From: Tricholomella constricta
Taxonomy: Eukaryota; Basidiomycota; Agaricomycetes; Agaricales; Lyophyllaceae
Length of the DNA stretch: 64,000 nt
Reading direction: 5' to 3'
Assembly: GCA_013368375.1 (NCBI GenBank)
Contig: JAACJP010000027.1
Coordinates: 248,001 to 312,000 of the forward strand
In this document: positions 36,359 to 47,015 of the stretch, piece by piece
Layout: each line of letters begins with the position of its first letter
Numbering within the stretch: position 1 is the stretch's first letter
Notes under the pieces: generated by a model
Told to the model about the DNA's origin: nothing
The model's database searches: none
The model's input: only the letters and a program-made list of their open reading frames with translations
Position numbers and translations under genes: made by a program

Positions 36359-37051
36359 ATGATATTTACCCAAGCCATCCTCTTCGCAGGGGCCGTCCTC
36401 GTCGCCACATCAGCAGCCCTTCCCATGGGTCACAATTTCGACATCGACATCCGCGCAGAGCCGCCCACCGGCACCAGCGTCGCCCGCGCACTCAAAGAAG
36501 GCGGGCCGCTCGCGGAACGCTCTATCACGAGTAAGGGCTTTGACGTAGAGCTGAGCACAGGAAAGAGCTTCAAGCGCGACCCGGAGGCGCTCGATCTACA
36601 CTCACGCGCGTTCTCTGACGAGGATGTCCATATGTACCAACGGGCGATGGATGAAGAGCTCTACGGCCGCAGCTACATGGAGACCGATGTGCTCATCCAG
36701 CGCTCGCCGTCGTTCCTCAGCGGTCTCAAAAAGGTCGCGAAAACGGCTGCAAGCTTCTTTGGCTTCAAGAGGGACGGGTCGTCCGAGCTGCATGCTCGCG
36801 CACCAGAACCGGAGGAGATTGTGAAGCGCACGCCGTCGTGGCTTAGCGGTCTCAAAAAGGTCGCGAAAACGGCTGCAAGCTTCTTCGGCTTTAGAAGGGA
36901 CGGGTCGCTCAACCTGAATTCCCGGGCAGAGGAGGAGCTGTACACTCGCTCAGAGGACTCGGAGGCGTTGTTCGCGCGGATCGTTGAAGATGAGCTTCTT
37001 TCTCGCTCTGAGGATGAGCTCTACAGTCGCGACGTTGAATTCGAGTACTGA
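36359..37051 (+). CDS. Secreted, cysteine-free precursor with two amphipathic repeats
   Basis: Single exon, 230 aa. Residues 1-20 form a clear signal peptide (ILFAGAVLVATSAALP). The body is acidic and polar with regular short LxxR units (LHSRAF, LYGRSY, LHARAP, LNSRAE, LYTRSE, LLSRSE). Two copies of SGLKKVAKTAASFFGF lie at about residues 121 and 163, 42 residues apart; their DNA is nearly identical over 50 bases. Each copy ends in a dibasic pair (KR, then RR), and copy 2 is also preceded by KR, the cleavage pattern of the Golgi protease Kex2. Processing would free cationic amphipathic helices of about 20 residues. No Cys occurs. I do not recognise the family. It could be a peptide precursor with membrane or signalling activity, or a structural repeat protein; no function is assigned. 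Confidence 0.85.
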   Translation: MIFTQAILFAGAVLVATSAALPMGHNFDIDIRAEPPTGTSVARALKEGGPLAERSITSKGFDVELSTGKSFKRDPEALDLHSRAFSDEDVHMYQRAMDEELYGRSYMETDVLIQRSPSFLSGLKKVAKTAASFFGFKRDGSSELHARAPEPEEIVKRTPSWLSGLKKVAKTAASFFGFRRDGSLNLNSRAEEELYTRSEDSEALFARIVEDELLSRSEDELYSRDVEFEY

Positions 37052-37476
37052 GCACCTTGTAAGTCCTGTCACCTCCTGTTTCGCATGGCCTTTACTCATC
37101 AAAGTGCTTCATGGCAGGTAACCAGCCCACACGCGCGCCAGATAATTGCCATGCAATGCTGTCGAGTTTACCTTGAACATAGATATCGAAAGTTGTCGTC
37201 AAGGTTTGCAACATCACGTACTGTGTGACCTCTGAGGAGATATAATCATCAAGGCGTCGTCTTGGAAATGTACTCAGTACATTCCGCATTCAATTCTTCG
37301 CCTGAAAGGAGTGAATCAGTGATCGTTTTGAGACGCCTAGATGTGCGGCACGACATCAGAGCGCCACGATAGATCGCCTCACGACTAGAAGATCCGGCAA
37401 GCATGGTGGTTGTAGATGACGAATTATAGATACATGTATACATACAGATAGGGAGACGCGTGAATGAGGAGTATAC
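37052..37476. other. Spacer between convergent genes
   Basis: Holds the 3' ends of the precursor (plus) and the surface protein (minus). No other gene seen. Confidence 0.4.
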
Positions 37477-38714
37477 TCAGTGCCGAGAGTTGAAGTGGAA
37501 CACCCTGAAGAAAGACACAAGCAGAAGCAGAAGGCTTGAATGCAGCAAGTTAACTGCCGAGTTTTCTTGCGGAGTACCAGTCGACGAGCCAGCTGGAGAC
37601 GTAGAAGACGACGAAGGCGAGGCTGACAGGTCCCGAGGGGCGTATACCGACGGGACCGTCACCACGATACTATCAAGATCTACATCGACGTCAGTTCAAG
37701 TCTAAGACGCAGCCGACACACCGACCAAAGAAAGAGTTATTGACGCCTGCGATGTTTGCTATCGTCAGGGTGTGCAGGGTGCTATCAAGGTTGGAAGCAA
37801 AGTAATTTAGCGTGGGTTTCTGCTGCTCGCAGGTCGTGCCGTATGCCCCGCCGCACCCAGATACCCCGCTGTAGATCTCGACAGGCCTGTTGTCGAGGGC
37901 GACGCTGTACAGCCCGTGGTCGTTCTTCTTATCGCCGAAGACGTAGATTGCCGAGCCTGTAGGGCATTAAAGTCGGCCAGAAAGCTCACCGACTCGCGGA
38001 TGGACATCTCACCATGGAACGAAAGCGAAACGGCGGCCTTGTCTTTGTTGGTGTATATCGTCCCGCCGCCACTGAAATTGGGCGACTTATTCGAGCCCCA
38101 GGTACCAGAATATGTGAGTGCTGGGTTGTCTTCTTCTATAGTCGTGTTCGATACTGTGGCTCTGCTGGACAATGAGCATCATGTACGTTTTCAAGCTTAA
38201 AGACGTACCCTGCAGGTGCGAGTTGCACCGTGGCCTGCAAATAGTCAAATAAAAGAGTATCCCCACCTGCATCTCCATTAACCGCGCCCAAATTACGAAG
38301 GGTGAGTGTATGAGGGGCGTATGTGAGGTTGCTCGCGCCATAGAGCAGGAAAGAGCGGGATGCATTGTTCGCCGCATACGCGCTGAATTTGGACGTGGTT
38401 GAATCAATCTGAACCTCGTACGAACCGTACGCTGGGCCCGAATGTCCGTAAATGAATAGAGCAGGCCCTGTTCAAGCCGTTTTGCGCTGTGTAAATTACA
38501 TCCAAGCGCGTGTTGGCTCACCAGTGAAATTGAATGCCACAGATGCACCGACAACGTCAGTTTTGTGGTAAGTACCCATCCACCAGGACGTTGCGCTTGC
38601 GTCGAAAGAAGGGCTCGATGGATCGGGGGTTTGCCACGCTGACTGCTCAGGATAAGAGAGAACGCTGTCAAAGTCATCCACCGTTGCGTTCACGTTCACC
38701 GCCGAAGTGTCCAT
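37477..38714 (-). CDS. Probable cell-surface protein with two beta-sandwich-like repeats
   Basis: A multi-exon minus-strand gene. The protein has two related halves: TSWWMGTYHKTDVVGASVAF ... LFIYGHSGPAYGSYEVQID, then TYSGTWGSNKSPNFSGGGTI ... AIYVFGDKKNDHGLYSVALD, each followed by an xHTLTI/LxN segment. This is the layout of a basidiomycete secreted family whose domains resemble carbohydrate-binding jelly rolls. A Ser/Pro/Thr-rich stalk (SASPSSSSTSPAGSSTG) follows, then a hydrophobic end (LLHSSLLLLLVSFF) with a short basic tail, fitting a GPI signal or a single membrane anchor. There are several N-x-S/T sites. No signal peptide is seen from the ATG at 38714, so a short upstream exon probably supplies it. 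The exact function is unknown. Confidence 0.7.
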
Positions 38715-38759
38715 GGAAGAATTGTATAGGCAGTTGCGTAGCAAACGTTCTCAGTAATT

Positions 38760-39320
38760 GAGCCCAATAAACAAGGTAGCTGACCTTGAGCTTGATAGAT
38801 GAACGTGAACGTTTCGGACGGGAACGCCGAGTTAGTATCAATCGTTTGGCTAACCGTGGGAAACGCCATCAAAGCCCCAGAAAAATCTTACCTTCGTGTA
38901 ATCCCTCACACTGCCGATGGTTTCACATACATGTAATTAGTTGAGTTGCCATTCAATCGGTGGTCATAACGGTGTGCATTGGCCAAGAAAAAATCATTTC
39001 CAGGGAACAGGTAGAAAGCGAAGCTTGAATACATAGTCGAGCGGAAAGGGTTTCCATACTAAGGAAAATGAGTGTAGAGTTAGGATTTGGCGCATAACGA
39101 GGACTCAAGATCATAGGATGTACTGGATTATTGGGCGTCTAGAAAAGTGTCGTATCATCAATTTAAGAGGCTCGTCTCTTGGCTGTTGGTGGACCCGAAT
39201 TCAGTTTGGATGCGAGAAGCCGCAACAAACCTACAGTATCCGGGTGAAGCCTTGGAGGTGACAGGTAAAATAGGGGACGTCTGTTTCTTCGTCTGGGTGT
39301 GCAGATCGAAATGATATCCA
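38760..39320 (-). other. Unassigned coding-like exons upstream of the surface protein
   Basis: The minus strand between about 39060 and 38890 reads SSFAFYLFPGNDFFLANAHR and is preceded by a good acceptor (TTTTCCTTAG) and followed by a good donor (GTAAGA). A later piece reads SETFTFIYQAQ. I could not join them in frame to each other or to the gene at 38714. They may be exons of its 5' end or remains of another gene. Confidence 0.35.
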
Positions 39321-39327
39321 AAGAATG

Positions 39328-40670
39328 CTAATGTTGTTCCTTTCGATGTCGTATGTCGGCCACAGTGCCTGGGTCGTTATCGGATCGCGAAATCGTTGGA
39401 AGAGCATTGTTAAGGATGCGAAGGATATGAGAGTGGATGTGATAATACTCGTTCCCGTGATGCCTGTATGCAAGACGTATCCTCGCCCACCACTTTCTTA
39501 CCAGCGGTTTCAGGCTGTCAAAATAGGGATGGAAGGACGCAATAATGTCTGACTCGAATGTGTCCGACGTCTGGAACAATCGGAGCTTCATGTCTTCCAA
39601 TATGTGCTCCTTGGCATTGAAATAATCTCGAATGATGTCGCGCAGCTGACGTGGCCCTGTGTCCCGAATCATGTCTATGCCTGCTCCTTTGCGTGTCAGG
39701 CAGATGTGGACAAGGACCCAAAGGAAAGATTCGAGGTCGTGGACGGAGTTGTGGCGGAAATCTTCCAGTTTAGAACGTCCTTGATTTGCGTTATACATGC
39801 TGATTTGCCTCAAAACTTCAGGGCTAATAAAGGGAAGGGTTCCCTGTGATCCATACATAGTATGTTAGCATGCCGTAACTTGGAATTTGAGCGATAGAAA
39901 AAAGTTCATACCGCCCGTTCTCCTTTCTGAGGTTTACGGCTCTCAAAGTTAGGCCATGGGATATCCTGGAGGCTGGTGTCATGGCGTCTATCACAGTAGA
40001 TAGATGTAGGCTCACTTCATGATCCCACCCCAAGCGCGCAACTGTCAGAGGATTTTCTTCCGATTGAGGAATTTCCAAAGAGACAGCGACATTCCTGACG
40101 TATCGCACTTGGTACGTATCCGTATCGTATCGATAGGCCTCCTCGAAAACTTGCTCTGTGGCACAAACATCTTCAAAGTCTCTGAGCATCCCGACTGCCG
40201 AGCTCAGGTACTTTGACCATCTGCTGTCGTACTGGGAGGGAAGATTTATATACTTATGGGTGATCATTGCGTGATCCCAATCCATGAGACGGCCAAACGT
40301 CTTTTCGTCGTCCCACATAGTGACTGGTAAAATCAAGAGATTGCCGACACTGACATCGCGATGAACTTTTCCGTTTAAATGACCACGGAGATGTTCTGTC
40401 AAGTATTCAATGGGGATACTCTGCATCCGCACCGATAATATCCTCACCTTTGATGCCACCAATGAAAGTGTTAATGAGTACTGGTAAATGACAGAAGGAC
40501 TTGACGACGATGCCTGCGGGCATGATAATTTCGGTATGAACGCAATTAACAAGCTCGTATCGCGGTCCTTGCGCCAGCTCGAAATCGTACATGTTGCGCG
40601 AAGTAAGCTTTATGAGGAGGAGAGGCTCAGCTCCGGGCTGAAGTGTATATATAGGTCGTTTGGTGGGCAT
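39328..40670 (-). CDS. FunK1-type fungal protein kinase, N-terminally short
   Basis: The FunK1 family is a fungal branch of protein kinases that is expanded in Agaricomycetes. The catalytic loop reads KVHRDVSVGNLL, the metal site is RLMDWDHA, and GTLPFISPEVL and HNSVHDLESFLWVL follow. Introns at the IGGIK, GWDHE and GERA positions match those of the intact gene at 59650. The C-terminal end closes at a TAG within RHRKEQH, short of the tail of the longer copy. Upstream, the glycine-rich lobe and the long FunK1 N-terminal domain (about 450 residues) are missing; the first ATG in frame is at 40670. It is either a 5'-truncated copy or a short family member. Kinase activity is doubtful. Confidence 0.72.
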
Positions 40671-43600
40671 GATGCAGGGAAGGGAGCTTCTTACCTCCTT
40701 GTTCTTATTCACCGGCGACCAGACCAGACGACTGCTAACACGTTGGAATCAGTCAATGCTGTATCGAGACACTGAGAGCTGAGTGTTTGAATCCCTTGTA
40801 AAACCGCGGTGACTTGTAAATATAGTTTCGGGAAAGAGATTAAGCATGCAAAATTTGGACTTGATCCAGAGCCAGTTCGCACAAGCACTGCTAGAGAGGC
40901 TGTGGCGTAAAGCAGTCGGGACTGGCTTTTGAACGCTATTCAGTATCCGTGCACTGCCAGCGAGTTGCAGTTGAGCTTCGGTAATTTAATTAAATTCGCC
41001 ACACATTACCATCGTCACGTGATCTTATGAAGTTCAACGCGTTCTGGCCACTCCGGAGAAATATCCAGAGAATTCGGACCCTGCGCATGGAAACCAGCGC
41101 TTGCGCTTCTGGCGTATTCAATTCGCCGAGTAAAAGGCGTCACGCCAATATCATTCCGCGATGAGTGGCGGACACAGCATCTTTCGCCGCGAACGACAGC
41201 ACAAACATGTACGGTAGGGGCAAGCAGCGGTCGAATTTCGACAGGTGTCCTGACTTTCATGTGTATCAGGAAATGCGAAAAGCCTCTGTATCATTGTTAG
41301 TGGGGTCCAGGGAATCGTTGATCGATTTTTTTTATCACCGCTGGAAGGGCAGAGAGCTCGAGGGACGACATTGCGAATGTCGCGAGCCCGTTGATTGCGC
41401 GTCATGGCAGAGCGAGCTTCATCGTCCAAGGGGGTGCACGATGATACTTCCTACAATTTCTCACGTCGGCTCTCTGATTTGACACCGAAAATCTGCAGTT
41501 GACATGAAGCCTTGAAGAAGGGTTTTCAAAGGTTAAGGAAATACGAATGATATGTTCAGAATTGATCTCCGGGCGACAGAGATCAACGGTGGCAGTGTCT
41601 GATAGTGTGTTCAGGGGGTGATACCTGGCCGACATAGCGCTAGCAAACAGGATGATCTTCCAGTCCGATGATTCATGTTCTGCGTCCGAAAGACCCGATC
41701 CTGCAATTTGCTTTCAATCCTCTCTTGGGCCTTGGCCAACCAGTTCAGCTCGATTGTGTGATCGGCCACCCTTGTATTTCCAATCAGAACATTGGATTTT
41801 GTTGTACACTTACCTAGATGAACGGCTACTGGTTTCCATCATGGGCCCAATTCGCCAATCACTGGCGAAAGGGTTCCGCGCCGAAGGCTAAGAAACAGCT
41901 CCTGTTTATTTATGGGTAAAACCTTCTGTCGCATGGCGTACTTGATGAAAGTTCTGTGAAGCGGTCGAGAACCCCTTTCCGTTCGCTTGCCTTGCCTTTT
42001 CTCCGTCCATCGCTCGCCGAACACGAGTCCCAGCTTGTCTAGCCAGGGTAGAGAGCGAAAAATTCGAGATCTGACATGGGCCATGTTTTAGCCAAGGTTC
42101 AAGAGCGTCGCACATCGGAAGCAGGTAACCGTGATTTTCTGGCCTCGAGGCGCATCGTAATCCTTCAGCTGACCTTGGACATTTGGTCCTTCACAATCTT
42201 ACAGAAGAGGTTGTCACAGTTTTCTTCCTTGGAGCGTTCTACCTAGAAAAAGATGGTCGTGTAAACATGGCTTCCTTCAACTGCCCAAGCGGATAACAGT
42301 TCACCGCTATTCTGATCTCGCTCGTATGGACGTGGACGTGGACATGGACGTGGCTGAACGCACTGCTAGACGCTTCCAACCACCGCGGACAACAAACAGC
42401 AGCTGGAACAACATAGACCCATCGGAAGTCAAACTCGGAGGGCCAACGAAGCAGAGGGTCGTGGCCCCTAAGATCCACGACGGAGCACATGCTTCTCCAT
42501 CGCAGTCACTCGACATATCTTTGTTGCCCGCGATCCGGCTGCACGGAATCCCGTTCTCGCCCGTCCTGCCTTCCCCTTTCCCCCCTTCCTATGCCACGCC
42601 TCTGCTGCAATACATGCGTCTTCCGAGATCTAGGCGCTTTCTTTATCTTGTTTCCCTTCCTTTTTTTACTCTCCTTTACGTGCCCCGGCTTTGCCGCCCC
42701 TCGACCCCCTGCGTTCTGCGCCACGGCATGTCGTTCGCGCGGCTCGGGGTTCAGGTTCAGATACGCATCTAGTACCACCGCACAGACAAGTATGGCCGAA
42801 CACGCGCCGAAACAACACGCCAATCATCATCACCGCTCTTCTTCCTTCTCTCTTTGCCTTCCTTGTCTTTTTTTTTTTTTGGGTTTTTCCTTTTGGGAGC
42901 ACGAGCTGAAGCACCGCCCCAAGGGTCTATCCACCTTCAAATTGACAATGTTCCCGAGTTCGTAAGGTTTGATGCAAGTGTAAGTATGTAATGTATATAG
43001 CAAGCACCTTCACGTACAGAAAAAAAAAGTTGTTCACCCCGGTCCACTACATTATTATCCCAGCGCCAGTCCGGTCCGAGTCAATGAACTTCATTTCCTG
43101 GGATCGCCGCTGTCCGCTCTATTTAAGTATCTGCCCTGCAGTCTGTGCTAAAGACTGAAATATGCAGATTACAGAGTTGGCCGTTCATTGATTGATCTCC
43201 TTCCGGTATATAGACTCCTCCCTCATTCATTCATTCATTCCTTGCTTCCTTCCTTCGTTTTATTCATGAACGTGAACGAATGAATGAAGGAATGAATGAA
43301 AAACCCACATCGAAGATATGGGCTACCGAACAGAACGCAACTCCAAACTTCGAACTTCGAACAAGTAGACAGACAGATAGATAGGAATATATAGATAGAT
43401 AAAATAGCGATGTAATACTCATTTCAAATAACGTTGTAAGTACGAGCTCGAGCTACAATTGCAATTGCAAGGACCAAGACCAGGACCAAGAAACATGTAC
43501 AGAACCAAAAAAACACATGTACATGTTTACATTTCGATTTAAATTATTTGGGGCTCGAAAACGCGCAAGCCCTTCGCGGAGGAGACGCTACGCTCTGTCT

Positions 43601-44183
43601 GTACTGTATACAAACGACTTTGGGGCAAAACTCGGGATGGTGATGACAACGACGATGATGATGGTGCGGTGCGGTGCGGTTGTATATGTCAGTATGTATG
43701 TATGTGTGAATGGAATGAGGACGGGATGGGATGGAGAAGGCAAGATCGGAAGCAAGAACACAAGAAAGGGAACTGGGATGGGTGTGTGTATGTATGTTGG
43801 TTCATGTGCGGCCGTGAGTGCGATGTGCGATCGGGGCAGTGTTGATGGTGGCAAGATGACAGAGAGGGAGGAGAGGTGCATGAAGCACGGAACAAGGAAG
43901 CCGGTACGTGATATAGGCTGTAGGTATATGCGTGTGGAAATTGATTTGACATGGAAGGCAGGAAGGGCAAGGAAAGAAGGAAGGAAGGGAGAGCAAGATG
44001 CGTGTTGAAGCTGATGCGTGCGAATATGATTCGAGAAGAACTTCGAGAGCAGTGCAAGTGGATGAAACGATTGCATCTAGTCCGAGAAGGGGGAACGATG
44101 ATGACGATGATGATGATGATGATGGGGGGAAAATATGTGATCGCCGACGACGACGACAACTCCCATTCCCTGGACTCTCCCGC
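40671..44183. other. Long gene-poor stretch downstream of the GATA gene
   Basis: No supportable gene. Contains simple-sequence tracts: an imperfect inverted repeat built from TTCATTCA and TGAATGAA at about 43225-43303, TAGATAGATA near 43375-43395, a GATGATGATG tract near 44100-44125, and poly-T at about 42870-42881. Frames seen here are driven by these tracts. Confidence 0.5.
43225..43303. repeat. Imperfect inverted repeat of TTCATTCA / TGAATGAA
   Basis: The left arm (CATTCATTCATTCCTTGC... to TTCGTT) pairs with the right arm (AACGAATGAATGAAGGAATG) around a loop of about 15 bases containing TTCATGAACGTG. It could form a hairpin in DNA or RNA. Position is about 0.9 kb past the GATA stop. Confidence 0.55.
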
Positions 44184-47015
44184 TCAATACACGCGCATGC
44201 TCGTATCGTACGAGTCATGCACACCTCCATAGTCCATGATCATCGGCGGGTGGATCTGCATCTGCGACACGCCATCGTCGGGGATAGCCATGGGCGGGTG
44301 GAGGAACGACGAGAACAGCTCCTCGTCATGCTGCATCGGCTGGTGTAGATAATCCATAGGCGAGTCGTCGGTGGGCGGAAGCATGGGCGGGTGGATGATG
44401 TGCGGCGAGTTGTCGCCCTGAGGCATCATCGGCGGGTGCCAGAACGTGTTGCCCGAGCCGCGGAGGGCGGGCCCGCTGGTGAAGGACGGGCTCATGTAGT
44501 TGCTGAAGGGAAAGTCCATCGACGAGCGCTGGGAGTGAGAGGTGGCGGAGGAGGCGGAGGTAGAGTAGCTGTCGTTGTAAGACGAGTAGGACGTGGCGGA
44601 GGAGGGCGGCTCCGATGCGGAGTCGGTGCTCATGCGGCGTCGCTTGCTGGTGCGGGGGCTCATGCCGAGCTCATGCTCCGGTGATTCGGATGGAGGGAAC
44701 GGGAGGGGGTCAGAGGGCATCGTGTAGATCTGCGGCAGGTAGTCGGGGTGGTACGGCCCGGGGAACTGGAAGTTGAACGACTGGAACATTTGCTGTTGGC
44801 TGAGGTCCTGGCCAAGCGCGCCAAGGAGTTCAGACTGGGTGTTGCGGAAGTCGAGCTCCTCGGAGTAGTCGTAGGTCATCTGGGTTGTGGAATCGGGCGC
44901 TAGGGTAGGGGAGGCCTCACGGGCAGGAGACGCGCGTCGACTAACGCCAGGGCTGGCAGATGGTGTATCGGAGAGATTGTTTCCGCCACGACGGGCATCA
45001 TGCCTCGAGCGTTTGCGGATAACATCCGATTTCATAGAGATCGGCCGTGCGGAGCCATGAAGCTTGTAATACAGCCCGCACCTATTGCGCGGTTGTAAGC
45101 TCATGAAAGTATCGTAGAAAGATAGACAACGCACGCATTACAAACCGTCTTACCCTCATCGTCTTTCCTCCAGAGGGGAGTCGCGGTGGTGTGGCAATTG
45201 TAACATTGCGCTATCCGGTGGGCAGGGGATGAGCTTCGCGGGGGGAGTTTAGGGACAGGGGACGACAAACCCATAACGTCGACGGTTTCTTGTCGAGGGG
45301 GTACCTGCGCTCGACCTTCGCCGTGGGTGTTACGCATGGATTTAGGACGAGGACGTTTGTGCTAGAGAATCGAGCACGGAGTCAGTAAAGCTGGAATGCA
45401 TACATGCGATAGGGGGGTTGTTACTCACGAGTTTGCAGTACAGACCACAGGCGTTGCAGTTGAGCTCGTCATTGAGCCCGCGGCGCCAGAGCGGAGTGTG
45501 CGTCGCACCGCAATTGCTGCACTCGGCCTTGACGCCGCCAGGGGCGGAATTTCCATTCGAAAGGCTGTTGGTGCTGCGGAGCACCGCCGAATTGACAGTG
45601 GTGGCGGTTGCTCCTGGACCAGAGGAGCGCGTCGCAGACATAGCCTGCGTCTTGACAGTGAGGGAAGGTCGGCCGACTGGGGTATTGGCACGGGTGTCAT
45701 AAAGCTGGTTGACTTTTGTTGGCACGACGGTTTCGGGGGAAATCTCCTTAACGGCCTGCGAAACAGGAGAGGGGCGCTTGCGGGTGACCTTGATGGGCTG
45801 GTAGACAGTAGCGTTGACGTCGAAGTCGGAATCCTCGTCGTCGCTATCGTTGCTGCTCTCGTCTTCGCTTTCCTGAGCGATTGGAGCGGCTTTTTTGGTG
45901 GCAGGGGCGGGCGCGGACGCAGCAACGGTGGGGATGGGCTGCATGATCACGTCCTGGGGCTGGGTCTTGAATTCTTTGTCGTTAGTGGAATGAGCATCTG
46001 GGTACGAGAGTTTCCAGGCGTCGTAGGTATCTGAGGTACCGTCAACGTTCCTGAGGAGCTCATCGAGGGGGAGCTCGATGGTGGGCCGCGAGATGCTGAA
46101 GCGGTCGTGAGAGGCTGAGGGGTTGAGCCCTTCGCCATAGTTCATAGAGGTCGTAAGAGTTGGTGTTGGATACAATAGAGCAGAAGGGCCGAAATCGTTG
46201 CTGAAAAGAGAAGGGAACCGGAGAAATGTCGGGGTGGATGGTTTGGCCTTACGACCGCGTTGTGTGAGCGGCGGATCTTTGTCGTTGCCCTCGTCGTCGG
46301 CGACAACCATATCGTCATCGAGGGTGGCACGCGCAGCGTTCCAAGATCGCTTGTTAAATTCGGCTGAGGGCTTGAGATTGGGCTTCTTGACGGACTGGTT
46401 GACAGCCGGGCTGGGTTGGTCGACGCTGAAGGTGAACTGCATGCGTTTGATAGTGCCGGGGACAGCGTTCTGGCTGGCCTCGCGGTTGCGCTCCTTCTCC
46501 TCTGCGCGCTGGCGGATCTTGGCTGTGGAATGGTTGGCCTTGAAGTCGGGCGCCTCGAGCTCCTCGATACTCCTACACAGCAGAAAGAAAATTAGGGTCT
46601 AGGGTTTCGCAAGGTCTGGCAAGCGAGACATACCGGCCCTTCTCCTTGTCCAGCTTGTCGCCCATGCATTTCGACAGTTTCTTGAATTCGCGTTTAGATC
46701 TTGCGTTGTCGGTGTCGACCATGAGATTCTGAAGGTGCCATAGCCGCCAACTCAAGTTCTCGAGTCTTTGTCCCTGTTCGAGGTAACTGGCGACTTTGGT
46801 GCAGACCTGGTGGTATGGCGCTGTGAGCACGTCCACAAGGCTTATAAGATGAATATATGCGCACCTTCCAGGTCTTGGTCAAAGCCTCAGTGTCGTTCAA
46901 GTTGCTGAACGCGACGAAAGACTTGTTTCCCTGGGTTGAGCTGGTGGTAAGTGACAAGAGCAGCTGGTCTGGATGCGCAACAGACTTTGAACTTGAGATT
47001 GAGGATAGAGGGCAT
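44184..47015 (-). CDS. GATA transcription factor with two zinc fingers, 845 aa
   Basis: Exons, in order of transcription, are 47015-46986, 46930-46865, 46806-46634, 46572-45429, 45361-45135 and 45081-44184 (2538 nt). The N-terminus (MPSILNLKFK, then FVAFSNLNDTEALTKTWK and LENLSWRLWHLQNLM) is the DUF1752-type motif of fungal AreA/Gat1 nitrogen-type factors. A long acidic and Ser-rich middle follows. Finger 1 is CSNCGATHTPLWRRG...CNACGLYCK and finger 2 is CYNCHTTATPLWRKD...CNACGLYYKLHG; both are C-x2-C-x17-C-x2-C, and each is interrupted or ended by an intron. Finger 1 is followed by basic HKRPRPKS, finger 2 by RKRSRHDARR. Two fingers recall siderophore repressors (SRE, Urbs1), but no Cys-rich linker is present here, so I favour an AreA/Gat1-like regulator. 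The C-terminus has five HPPM-like repeats. Confidence 0.92.

Noticed and set aside
42326..42965. Overlapping frames of 148 and 158 codons
   Set aside because: Low-complexity Pro/Ser/Arg and Phe/Leu translations from pyrimidine-rich DNA, with no domain and no splice pattern.
43517..44232. Several 90-163-codon frames on both strands
   Set aside because: Driven by ATGATG, GTATGT and GGAAGG simple repeats downstream of the GATA gene.
44391..44684. 97-codon Gly/Arg/Val-rich plus frame
   Set aside because: Antisense to the coding C-terminus of the GATA factor.
45396..46034. 212-codon plus-strand frame
   Set aside because: Antisense to the long GATA exon; GC-rich codon bias mirrors the real gene.
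44184..47015. SRE/Urbs1-type siderophore repressor as the name for the GATA gene
   Set aside because: Two fingers fit, but the Cys-rich region between the fingers is missing and the N-terminus matches AreA/Gat1-type proteins.
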